From positions 1 through 13,269 of the forward strand of contig CAJTYD010000077.1 of assembly GCA_910583775.1 (NCBI GenBank): a DNA stretch of 13,269 nt, read 5' to 3'. Origin of the DNA: an uncultured Muribaculaceae bacterium (GTDB taxonomy: Bacteria; Bacteroidota; Bacteroidia; Bacteroidales; Muribaculaceae). The number at the start of each line of letters is the position of its first letter. The stretch's first letter is position 1. The position numbers and the translations under genes were made by a program. This document shows positions 1-5,338 of this stretch, piece after piece. The notes beneath the pieces are model-generated. The model was given only the letters and a program-made list of their open reading frames with translations. It was not told the origin of the DNA and ran no database searches.

Positions 1-69
1 GACTGAAAATTAAGTGTTTAACAGCATAAATTTAATTTTTGTCATCTACTAAACTGGAAATTATATCTG

Positions 70-327
70 TTCACGGGTCCGGAGCTCGAGATCGGCCTGT
101 CGGGAAAGGCTCATGCAAAGGAAGACCGCGTTTCAGTGTCTGAGAGCATCTATGGCGACGACGGCATGAACCGCGTGGATGTTAAATGGGGAATAGGAGC
201 GGGCGTCAGCTATCAGTCGCTCTATTTCGGCCTTAGCGGAGGTATAGGAATGTGCAATATGTCGGGCGACAGCAACGTAAAATTCCACGAAAACCGATTC
301 TCGATCACTCTCGGCTACAACTTCTGA
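70..327 (+). pseudogene. 3' remnant of an outer-membrane beta-barrel (porin-family) gene
   Basis: The frame reads as the last part of an outer-membrane beta-barrel protein: alternating polar and hydrophobic residues with many Gly and aromatic residues (GAGVSYQSLYFGLSGGIGM) and a final strand ending in Phe (SITLGYNF), the usual C-terminal signal for BAM-dependent insertion. The barrel-like reading begins near position 70 (FTGPELEIGLSG). Upstream, the same frame becomes AT-rich and meets a stop at 19-21, and I see no ATG; a GTG at 136 would leave only 63 residues, too short for a barrel. The stop lies inside the window, so the truncation is not just the window edge. I infer that the 5' part was lost by recombination or deletion. 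A short expressed protein from GTG 136 is possible but unlikely. The exact family cannot be named from about 85 residues. Confidence 0.6.
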
Positions 328-339
328 TTCCCCTTCAGT

Positions 340-924
340 ATGAATGAACTGATTCCTCACCGTGGAAATTATAAGAATCTTCTAAGCTACCGGAAGGCGG
401 ACGTTATTTATCAGATAACTTTCTTTTTCTGTGATCGTTTCCTGAACAAAGGTGACCGGACAGTTGATCAGATGGTTCAGGCTGCCAGAAGTGGGAAGCA
501 GAACATTATCGAAGGTTGTTCGGCTTCAAATACATCCTCTAAAACTGAAATCAAGCTCCTTAATGTTGCTAAAGCAAGCCTTAAGGAACTGCTTGAAGAT
601 TATGAAGATTTTCTGAAAACAAGAAATTTTCGACAATGGGAAAAAGGAAGTGTGGAATTTGAGAAAATGAGGGAGTTGGGCAGCAATCATAACGAACCGG
701 AATTCTTCATGAATCTCATTCAGACACGTCCGCCGGAGACTATCGCCAATATGGCGATAATCCTTATAAACCAGGCCGATTATCTGTTGTTCCGGCAACT
801 TGAAAGGGCATCCCGCGATTTTCTCGAAAAAGGAGGCTTCACGGAGAGAATGTATAATCTTCGGCAAGACAGACGCAGGAATCCTCCTGCCGGCACTAAT
901 TCTTCCGACAATCGAACTCCTTGA
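340..924 (+). CDS. Four-helix bundle (S23 / 23S rRNA intervening-sequence-like) protein
   Basis: A 194-residue protein starting at ATG 340, 12 bases after the barrel remnant. Residues about 15-105 match the pattern of the four-helix-bundle family found in 23S rRNA intervening sequences and across Bacteroidetes chromosomes: a first helix with LSYRKADVIYQITFFF, then the hallmark MVQAARSGKQNIIEGCSAS followed by a long amphipathic helix (LLNVAKASLKELLEDYEDFL). A second helical part (about 135-175, TIANMAIILINQADYLLFRQLE) fits the family members that carry a C-terminal 'suffix' extension. No enzymatic motif is visible. The fold is shared with Avd, the accessory protein of diversity-generating retroelements, but I see no reverse transcriptase here. 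The cellular role is not known to me. The stop codon lies in the first unit of the 20-bp repeat array that follows, so the 3' end may have been set by that array. Confidence 0.8.
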   Translation: MNELIPHRGNYKNLLSYRKADVIYQITFFFCDRFLNKGDRTVDQMVQAARSGKQNIIEGCSASNTSSKTEIKLLNVAKASLKELLEDYEDFLKTRNFRQWEKGSVEFEKMRELGSNHNEPEFFMNLIQTRPPETIANMAIILINQADYLLFRQLERASRDFLEKGGFTERMYNLRQDRRRNPPAGTNSSDNRTP

Positions 925-1040
925 AGGATTCATAGAAGACTTGAAATAATCATGGAAGTTTTGAAATAATCATGAAAGACTTGAAATAATCATGGAAGTT
1001 TTGAAATAATCATGGAAGACTTGAAATAATTATAAAAGTT
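921..1040. repeat. 20-bp tandem repeat, six units, alternating two variants
   Basis: Six consecutive 20-bp units with core TTGAAATAATCATGGAAG. The last three bases alternate between GAC and GTT in successive units (921, 941, 961, 981, 1001, 1021), so there is also a 40-bp higher-order period. The first unit is degenerate (TTGAAGGATTCATAGAAGAC) and supplies the TGA stop of the preceding gene. The array ends in a partial unit at 1041-1047, just before the hairpin at 1052. Units abut with no spacers, so this is not a CRISPR array. Confidence 0.9.
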
Positions 1041-1051
1041 TTGAAATTAGA

Positions 1052-1085
1052 AAGAGCCGCTTTCGTTCTCGCGAAAGCGGCTCTT
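1052..1085. terminator. Strong 14-bp hairpin, probable (possibly bidirectional) terminator
   Basis: AAGAGCCGCTTTCG (1052-1065) pairs perfectly with CGAAAGCGGCTCTT (1072-1085) around a six-base loop. The stem is GC-rich and lies downstream of the four-helix-bundle gene. Neither side has a clean U-tract: the right flank is CGTCGTCTCTT and the left flank read on the minus strand is TCTAATTTC. It could end rightward transcription from the upstream gene, or stop leftward transcripts from the minus-strand promoter near 1295. Terminator function is inferred from structure and position. Confidence 0.6.
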
Positions 1086-1099
1086 CGTCGTCTCTTAGT

Positions 1100-1247
1100 C
1101 CTTAACGCCCTTAACGCCCTTAATGCATGCCCTTAAAGTCCTTACTGCCCTTACTGCCCTTAACGCCCTTAATGCCCTTACTGCCCTTACTGCCCTTAAT
1201 GCCTTTAAAGTCCTTAACGCCCTTACTGCCCTTAACGCCCTTAGGAT
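1100..1247. repeat. 9-bp tandem repeat, about 16 imperfect units (CCTTANNGC)
   Basis: Sixteen consecutive units of consensus CCTTANNGC, mostly CCTTAACGC, CCTTACTGC or CCTTAATGC, with two AAAGT-ending variants. One unit (1118-1130) carries a four-base insertion, and the last unit (CCTTAGGAT) is degenerate. Because nine is a multiple of three, the + strand stays open as an Ala-Leu-Asn/Ala-Leu-Thr string, but I do not regard that as a gene. The array lies between the hairpin and the left arm of the putative invertible segment. Confidence 0.9.
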
Positions 1248-1294
1248 TTATAAAAAAATAAGTTTCTCTTGGGAAGAGATACTTATTCACATCG

Positions 1295-1326
1295 CAAAAT
1301 TAATAAATTGAAACGATATAAACAAA
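1295..1326 (-). promoter_or_regulatory. Bacteroidetes-type promoter, leftward, inside the inverted-repeat segment
   Basis: Read on the minus strand, a -33-like TTTG (complement of 1323-1326) is followed after 20 bases by TAATTTTG (complement of 1295-1302), an exact fit to the Bacteroides -7 consensus TAnnTTTG. Transcription would start near 1288 and run left, away from the regulator gene. If 1263-1500 were inverted, the element would move to about 1461-1468 on the + strand and drive transcription starting near 1475 into the gene at 1544. I found no comparable rightward promoter in the segment as printed. Confidence 0.55.
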
Positions 1327-1371
1327 CACACAGCGATTTAATCCGATTTAATAACATTTAAAATTCACTTC

Positions 1372-1427
1372 ATTTGCTAAACAAATCATGGCAAAAGAGA
1401 GTAAAGATCAATATTTGTTTAGCAAAT
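1372..1427. repeat. Perfect 15-bp inverted repeat inside the invertible segment
   Basis: ATTTGCTAAACAAAT (1372-1386) and its exact reverse complement ATTTGTTTAGCAAAT (1413-1427) are separated by 26 bases. The right arm is soon followed by a T-run (TTGATTTTTTG), so the transcript could form an AT-rich terminator-like hairpin. It could equally be a regulator or recombinase accessory binding site. Its position in the middle of the segment, away from the promoter, fits a site that acts in either orientation. Confidence 0.6.
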
Positions 1428-1543
1428 TGATTTTTTGCAGCCTTTTTATTTTCTGAGGCTCAGCTTATTGGTAAAAATCCATATCTCTTCCCAAGAGATA
1501 CTATAAGTTTATCGGTTTATTTCCTCTGTCGCGGGCCGTCGGA

Positions 1544-3208
1544 TTGACTTCGGAAAGCTTCGCAGATGATGGATCTATACTTGCCATTTCAGTTGTAAGC
1601 CTTGGGCCAGAACTGTTATATATTGTTCCTTCGGCACTTCTGTTTCTCCCCGATGGGGTAGCGACGGAGGGTCGAAAGTTAGTATATCCGAAAAACGAAT
1701 TATTAACCGGTAGCGAATTGATTCAACTCTCTGAGACATATCGCGTTGAATGTGTTGATGCCCTTTCCTGGTTTCGGGTCAGAGCCGAGGAGACTGCCAA
1801 TCCGAAGACCGCCGCAAGTCTGCATCAGGCGCTGACGTCTTTTGTAAGGTTTCTTGATGGCCGGTCACTGGATTTCAACGGTATGGATTGCCGTTTGCTC
1901 TCCGGCTGGATGGCCCGGCTCCTTTATGAAGGTTACACTCGCAAGACAGCTCTCTATTATCTCAAGAATCTTTCCTCTCTTTACGGCAAATCAGTGGCCG
2001 AAGGCATCGTTCCTGCTACGGATGCTTTCACGCAGACACGCGAAAGACTGCAGAGACTTCCCGACCTCATGTTTGAGGCTGTGCCGGATGGAGCTTTGCT
2101 GACAAAGCTCCGCAATCTCTGGCACTCCGCCGGAAAAGGCTCCGACAGGCGACAGTTGGGAGTTGATATCCTGATGTTTGCCGTCCTTGCCGGAGGCCTC
2201 TCGTTTGAGGAGGTAATAAACTATAAGAAAGATCAATCCACCGGTAATGATTCGGCCTTGGCCGGCATTGTTGCCAAATACAGCAAACCTAAAAACCGAT
2301 ACCTCTTCCCGTTGCGCCAGTCGGAACGCACTCCCGCGCAGCTTGGCCGTGAGCTCACGGCGCTGTATAAGGAAGCGCTTTCCTCGGTAGGCCTTAAAGT
2401 CTCTAATCCGGTTGAGGACACCGCGCTTGAGCTCTGGTCGATGGCGGCGCTTGGCGCCAACCTGTCGCCGGAGGTAGTGGCCGGATGTATGCGGCGGCTT
2501 CCGAGGCTCAATCCCATATTCGCGGTCTGCGGAAGAGTGGATGTAGCTGAAGAGGAGAAAGAGAGGATACTCGCTTTTGTATCGCGCTCGATTGCCGACA
2601 ACCCTCTGCAATGGCATGCCATGCAGTTTCGGCCGCACGTCGGTTTCGAAAGCGTCATGGCGCGCCTGAAGCATTGCTCGGAGGAGGTGACGGTCGATCA
2701 GATCTACTATCCCTGTCGCGAGATATCGCGCAGGATTGGCAATCGTATCCGCTATGACAAAAGGCCTGTGATCAATGGTTTGCTTTACTTCCGTTGCCGG
2801 GTCTCGGATATTGTTCCTCTTTTTCGCAACATAGGTGATCTCGCCTGGGGCTACCGCGCCGGAGGACGCGAGGGTAGACCATACGCCGTAATCACCGATT
2901 ATGAGATTTCCCGCTTGCAGACCGCTATCGGCGTCTTCGCTCCGGAGACCGAGCTGATGCCTGTCGGAACCATCCATCTCGACAAAGGCGACAAACTCGA
3001 GGTCTTGGGAGGCATTTTCTGCGGCAAAGGCGCCCGGTTCGATTCCGAGACAACGGTGAAACAAGGCGCTGACAGCGGCAAGACTGTCTATCGGCTGCTC
3101 TTGCCCGACGGCAACGGTTTCGAATGGGAAGTCAACATCGATCCCCGCATGGTTCGCCGTGTCAGCGACAACCGCTACCAGGAACTCCTTGACAATCTGG
3201 AAGCCTGA
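1544..3208 (+). CDS. Degenerate tyrosine recombinase fused to a NusG/UpxY-type transcription antiterminator
   Basis: Residues about 85-165 resemble the SAM-like core-binding domain of Bacteroidetes integrases (WMARLLYEGYTRKTALYYL, LSSLYGKSVAEG). Residues about 170-345 keep the outline of the catalytic domain, but the active site is gone: the usual RGM/S motif reads GGLS (Gly217), the HSW-type motif reads LELWSM (295-300), the GH motif reads MRRLP, and no nucleophilic Tyr aligns. Residues about 355-465 fit a NusG N-terminal domain (LQWHAMQFRP, VDQIYYPCREISRR, VINGLLYFRC), and 474-545 a KOW-type end (KGDKLEVLGGIFCGKGARF). UpxY proteins of that family sit first in Bacteroides capsule operons and promote elongation through them; this gene sits in the same place. 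The only recognised start in the open 5' region is TTG 1544; the frame is open back to 1475, so the N-terminus is uncertain. I do not recognise this fusion as a standard architecture. Confidence 0.75.
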   Translation: MTSESFADDGSILAISVVSLGPELLYIVPSALLFLPDGVATEGRKLVYPKNELLTGSELIQLSETYRVECVDALSWFRVRAEETANPKTAASLHQALTSFVRFLDGRSLDFNGMDCRLLSGWMARLLYEGYTRKTALYYLKNLSSLYGKSVAEGIVPATDAFTQTRERLQRLPDLMFEAVPDGALLTKLRNLWHSAGKGSDRRQLGVDILMFAVLAGGLSFEEVINYKKDQSTGNDSALAGIVAKYSKPKNRYLFPLRQSERTPAQLGRELTALYKEALSSVGLKVSNPVEDTALELWSMAALGANLSPEVVAGCMRRLPRLNPIFAVCGRVDVAEEEKERILAFVSRSIADNPLQWHAMQFRPHVGFESVMARLKHCSEEVTVDQIYYPCREISRRIGNRIRYDKRPVINGLLYFRCRVSDIVPLFRNIGDLAWGYRAGGREGRPYAVITDYEISRLQTAIGVFAPETELMPVGTIHLDKGDKLEVLGGIFCGKGARFDSETTVKQGADSGKTVYRLLLPDGNGFEWEVNIDPRMVRRVSDNRYQELLDNLEA

Positions 3209-3214
3209 CGCAGG

Positions 3215-3465
3215 ATAATTTTTAATGTTGAATGTTGAATTTTGAATTGGGCTGACGCGCGGTGGCTTCGATTGTAGGGACAATGCCTTTAGGGATGTTT
3301 CGAATGTTAGCGTCGCTGTAGGGACGCACGGCTCGTGCGTCCGCCGGTTGAGTCGTTTGCTGTCCCGGGTCCGAGCTTTGATGCGAAGGGATTTCTTCCG
3401 TGAGTCGTTGCTGTTCCTGCTCCTTTATCCATAGGCGTAAGGCAAGTTCGCGCCCGTAGCGCGCT
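3215..3465. repeat. Intergenic repeat, copy A (about 250 bp)
   Basis: This stretch, gene-free between 3209 and 3484, is a directly repeated element whose second copy is at 4301-4506. Shared blocks include TTGAATTGGGCTGACGCGCGG, ATTGTAGGGACAATGCCTTT, CTCGTGCGTCCGCCGGTTG and GGCAAGTTCGCGCCCGTAG. It contains a perfect 9-bp hairpin, GGACGCACG (3322-3330) and CGTGCGTCC (3334-3342) around GCT. Copy A has about 50 bp (roughly 3370-3420) missing from copy B. I see no gene in it. Similar GTAGGGACG-type dispersed repeats are, to my knowledge, common in Bacteroidales intergenic regions. Confidence 0.85.
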
Positions 3466-3484
3466 GCCGCTTCAAATAAATAAT

Positions 3485-4300
3485 ATGATCTCTCTCTTAT
3501 TCGAATATTCGCTCGCGCTGACGCGCTATGAGGAAGCCGCTGTGCTCAACGAGCGCGGCTCCGCCGCTAAGATGGAGGCCGCCGTCGGTCGAATCCACTC
3601 CGTCACCGCGCGTATGCGCGACGGCTACCGCGCCGTCCCCGCCGCCGACCTCCGGCTGCGCCGGCGTCTCCTCGAAGAGATCGCATACTCTGTCGAAGTC
3701 TTCGGCATGACCGAATTCGCTTCATTCCTCGACAAAGAATCCTCCCTCCTCCCTCCGGCGTTGAGCGCCGAAGAGCTCGCCGATCTCTCCGCCACCATCA
3801 CCTCTCTCTCCGCGCTCGCCGAATCGGATCCCGCCGCAGCCTTCGAAAAGCTGCGCGCCATCCTCCTTCTCGCCCCCGAAGAGCGCGAAACCCTCACCCC
3901 CTCCCTCGAATCCCTCTTCACCGCCATCACCCTCCCCGCTCTCTCCTCCGATAATTCAAAATTAGATAACGAGGCTAAGGAATTGCTAATTCCTAATTGC
4001 TCATTACTGATTGACAAAGATTGCTCATTACTAATTGATTGGGCTCAAAATTCAAAATTAGAATTGTCCGGCGGTAGCATAATTCAAAATTCAAAATTCA
4101 AAATTCAAAATTATAGATCAACTCTTGAGTTGATCGCAGACTCCGCCCGTCTCCTCTGGTACGAGCTGCCGGCCTCGCGGCCCCTGCTCGAGCGAGTGGC
4201 CACGCGCCTGGCTGAGGTCGCCCCGACCTCGCCCGCCACCATCCCGCTCGCCGTCTACCTCTCGCTCCGCGCGCTCATCGCGCGTCTCCTCGCAGCCTGA
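3485..4300 (+). CDS. Hypothetical alpha-helical protein with an AT-rich in-frame repeat insertion
   Basis: A 271-residue protein from ATG 3485 that I do not recognise. Residues 1-155 and 212-271 are GC-rich in DNA and rich in Ala, Leu, Glu and Arg, predicting a soluble helical protein (EEAAVLNERGSAAKMEAAVG, LRRRLLEEIAYSVEVFG); no signal peptide or membrane segment is evident. Residues about 156-211 are different: AT-rich, with duplicated NCSLLID/DCSLLID and NSK words, encoded by the same AATTCAA/TTGAATT-type sequence found in the surrounding intergenic repeats. Without it the protein would be about 215 residues. The gene directly follows the NusG-like regulator, the place where UpxZ, an inhibitor of non-cognate UpxY, often lies, but I see no UpxZ motif, so that role is only a positional guess. 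The whole gene lies between two copies of a direct repeat. Confidence 0.6.
   Translation: MISLLFEYSLALTRYEEAAVLNERGSAAKMEAAVGRIHSVTARMRDGYRAVPAADLRLRRRLLEEIAYSVEVFGMTEFASFLDKESSLLPPALSAEELADLSATITSLSALAESDPAAAFEKLRAILLLAPEERETLTPSLESLFTAITLPALSSDNSKLDNEAKELLIPNCSLLIDKDCSLLIDWAQNSKLELSGGSIIQNSKFKIQNYRSTLELIADSARLLWYELPASRPLLERVATRLAEVAPTSPATIPLAVYLSLRALIARLLAA
3952..4113. repeat. Repeat-derived insertion within the coding sequence
   Basis: An AT-rich island in an otherwise GC-rich gene. It holds two near-identical 19-base units (3996-4014 and 4020-4038, 24-bp period), two AAAATTCAAAATTAG-like blocks, and at 4081-4113 four exact copies of the heptamer AATTCAA plus a partial fifth. The heptamers are the reverse complement of the TTGAATT words in the flanking intergenic repeat, so the insertion appears to be the same family in the opposite orientation. 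Seven is not a multiple of three: gain or loss of one heptamer would shift the reading frame. Confidence 0.8.
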
Positions 4301-4506
4301 AATAATTTTGAATGTTGAATGTTGAATTATGAATTTTGAATTGGGCTGACGCGCGGTTGCCTCGATTGTAGGGACAATGCCTTTGGCATGTATCAAAAGT
4401 TAGCGCCGATGTAGGGACGTACGGCTCGTGCGTCCGCCGGTTGGGTCGTTTGCTGTTCCCGTTCCTTTAGCCGTAGGCGTAAGGCAAGTTCGCGCCCGTA
4501 GCGCGC
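4301..4506. repeat. Intergenic repeat, copy B (about 205 bp)
   Basis: Direct repeat of 3215-3465, lacking about 50 bp near its 3' third. The hairpin is conserved as GGACGTACG (4415-4423) and CGTGCGTCC (4427-4435), with one G-T type pair replacing a G-C pair. Both copies begin within a few bases of a GCCTGA gene end (stops at 3208 and 4300), as if inserted at, or duplicated together with, a gene terminus. Confidence 0.85.
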
Positions 4507-4530
4507 TTCTGCCTCTAATACATTCTTAGA

Positions 4531-4603
4531 CATAAGCACAAAAGAACAGAAATTATTTAGACAGGAGTACAGTAGAACAAATTTCTGTGCTTATGTGCTT
4601 ATG
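4531..4603. repeat. 23-bp imperfect inverted repeat (hairpin) in the intergenic region
   Basis: Positions 4531-4553 (begins CATAAGCACA) and 4581-4603 (ends TGTGCTTATG) are inverted copies with two mismatches in 23, separated by 27 bases. The transcript could form a long stem. The loop contains the left arm of the longer-range inverted repeat described at 4558-4771. Function unknown. Confidence 0.75.
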
Positions 4604-4771
4604 TCAGAAAATCTATCGCGACGCTGAATTAAACATTCAACATTAGTTGAAGTTCTCCTGTACTCCTGGCTAAAATCCACCCGCGACGCTCCTGTACTCC
4701 TCCCAAGTCGAAGACGCTAACAGAGACAGAAGCACAAAAGTACAAATAGTGTTCTCCTGTACTCCTGTCTA
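4558..4771. repeat. Second ~200-bp segment bounded by 21-bp inverted repeats, with internal copies
   Basis: The left arm 4558-4578 (TAGACAGGAGTACAG then TAGAAC) and right arm 4751-4771 (GTTCTC then CTGTACTCCTGTCTA) are inverted with one mismatch in 21. The segment between them is 172 bp. Unlike the 1263-1500 segment, further copies in right-arm orientation lie inside, at 4652-4672 (one mismatch) and 4689-4701 (13 bases). The right arm ends 12 bases before the next gene. I find no TAnnTTTG promoter with a properly spaced upstream element. It may be an invertible segment or simply a cluster of a dispersed repeat. The rest of the 4507-4783 gap holds only short repeat words; I see no gene there. 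Confidence 0.6.
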
Positions 4772-4783
4772 AAAACGATAATT

Positions 4784-5284
4784 ATGAATAAAACAACCCT
4801 ATATATTCTTCTTTTGTCGGTTCTCCTGTCTGTCTTTGTCCTGCCTGTCTCCGCGCAGCAGACGAAGAAGAAAAAGCCCGTTGACGCCGTTTTGATCGGC
4901 AGTCTTCTCACCGACCAGGGGAGCCTTCGGCAGATGGAAAACATCTGCCGGTATTACGACTTAGAAAAGATCAGTTCCGCCGACACCGTCGCCGAATACC
5001 GCGCACACAACGGCGACCGCGTACGCTTCTCCGTGCGCACGCACGGCGTCTCCGAACCCGTGCCGACGGTTACCGTCTACAGCACCCGCAGCGCGAAAGC
5101 ATTAGAGAAAAAAGTCGCCGAATGCGGCTATGAAAAAGACAAGGAGGGTAAGTTTCCGAAGGCCAAGAACCAGCTCATCTACACCCGCGGCAGCCGCCTC
5201 AACCCCCGCTGGCGCAAAATCACCCTCACCAAATCCTCCCCCTCCACCGTCCTCTACGAAACCATCGTAAACAAACGGTGGTAA
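4784..5284 (+). CDS. Secreted (periplasmic) protein of unknown function
   Basis: A 166-residue protein from ATG 4784. It starts with a clear Sec signal peptide: MNKTT, a hydrophobic core (LYILLLSVLLSVFVLPV) and an SPase I site after VSA at residues 22-24. There is no lipobox Cys, so it is probably soluble in the periplasm or released. The mature part opens with a Lys-rich patch (QQTKKKKP), then shows mixed alpha/beta character with beta-like stretches (RVRFSVRTHG, TVTVYSTRSA), and ends very basic (SRLNPRWRKITLT, VNKRW). I recognise no family. It precedes wzi by 54 bp (to ATG 5339) in the same orientation, so a role at the cell envelope with the capsule genes is possible but only by association. 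Confidence 0.7.
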   Translation: MNKTTLYILLLSVLLSVFVLPVSAQQTKKKKPVDAVLIGSLLTDQGSLRQMENICRYYDLEKISSADTVAEYRAHNGDRVRFSVRTHGVSEPVPTVTVYSTRSAKALEKKVAECGYEKDKEGKFPKAKNQLIYTRGSRLNPRWRKITLTKSSPSTVLYETIVNKRW

Positions 5285-5338
5285 AAGATTAATCGACATC
5301 TTTATTTCCGATTGACTTATAACAATCGGTCCAATAGA

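Larger units (their letters stand above)
1263..1500. promoter_or_regulatory. Putative invertible promoter segment bounded by 19-bp inverted repeats
   Basis: The left arm 1263-1281 (TTTCTCTTGGGAAGAGATA) and right arm 1482-1500 (TATCTCTTCCCAAGAGATA) are inverted copies with one mismatch in 19. Each arm is itself a near-perfect palindrome, TATCTCTT and AAGAGATA around a GGG or CCC centre, and the centre gives the two arms opposite polarity. About 200 bp lie between the arms. The segment ends about 44 bp before the likely start of the NusG-like regulator. Arms of this size, about 200 bp apart and directly upstream of a UpxY/NusG-like gene, are the known architecture of phase-variable capsule promoters in Bacteroides. 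The promoter inside currently points left. Inversion itself is inferred; the alternative is a pair of palindromic operators for a dimeric regulator. Confidence 0.65.

Noticed and set aside
340..924. Avd accessory gene of a diversity-generating retroelement
   Set aside because: The fold is related, but no reverse transcriptase and no convincing template/variable repeat pair is seen; the protein fits the four-helix-bundle suffix group better.
921..1040. Possible CRISPR array
   Set aside because: The 20-bp units abut directly with no unique spacers, and no cas-like gene is nearby.
1123..1311. Small + strand open frame encoding Ala-Leu-Asn/Thr repeats
   Set aside because: It is the translation of the 9-bp tandem array, runs into the left inverted-repeat arm, and has no sign of a real protein.
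1544..2580. Active integrase that flips the adjacent promoter
   Set aside because: All the catalytic positions I could align (Arg, His-x-x-Arg, Gly-His, Tyr) are replaced, so it should not cut DNA; an outside recombinase would be needed.
1991..3283. 430-codon open frame on the minus strand
   Set aside because: It lies antisense to the recombinase-NusG gene, whose domains are clearly coding; the antisense translation shows no recognisable motif.
5312..5338. TTG start nine codons upstream for wzi
   Set aside because: It would place a polar stretch (MTYNNRSNR) before an otherwise normal signal peptide; ATG 5339 is the better start.
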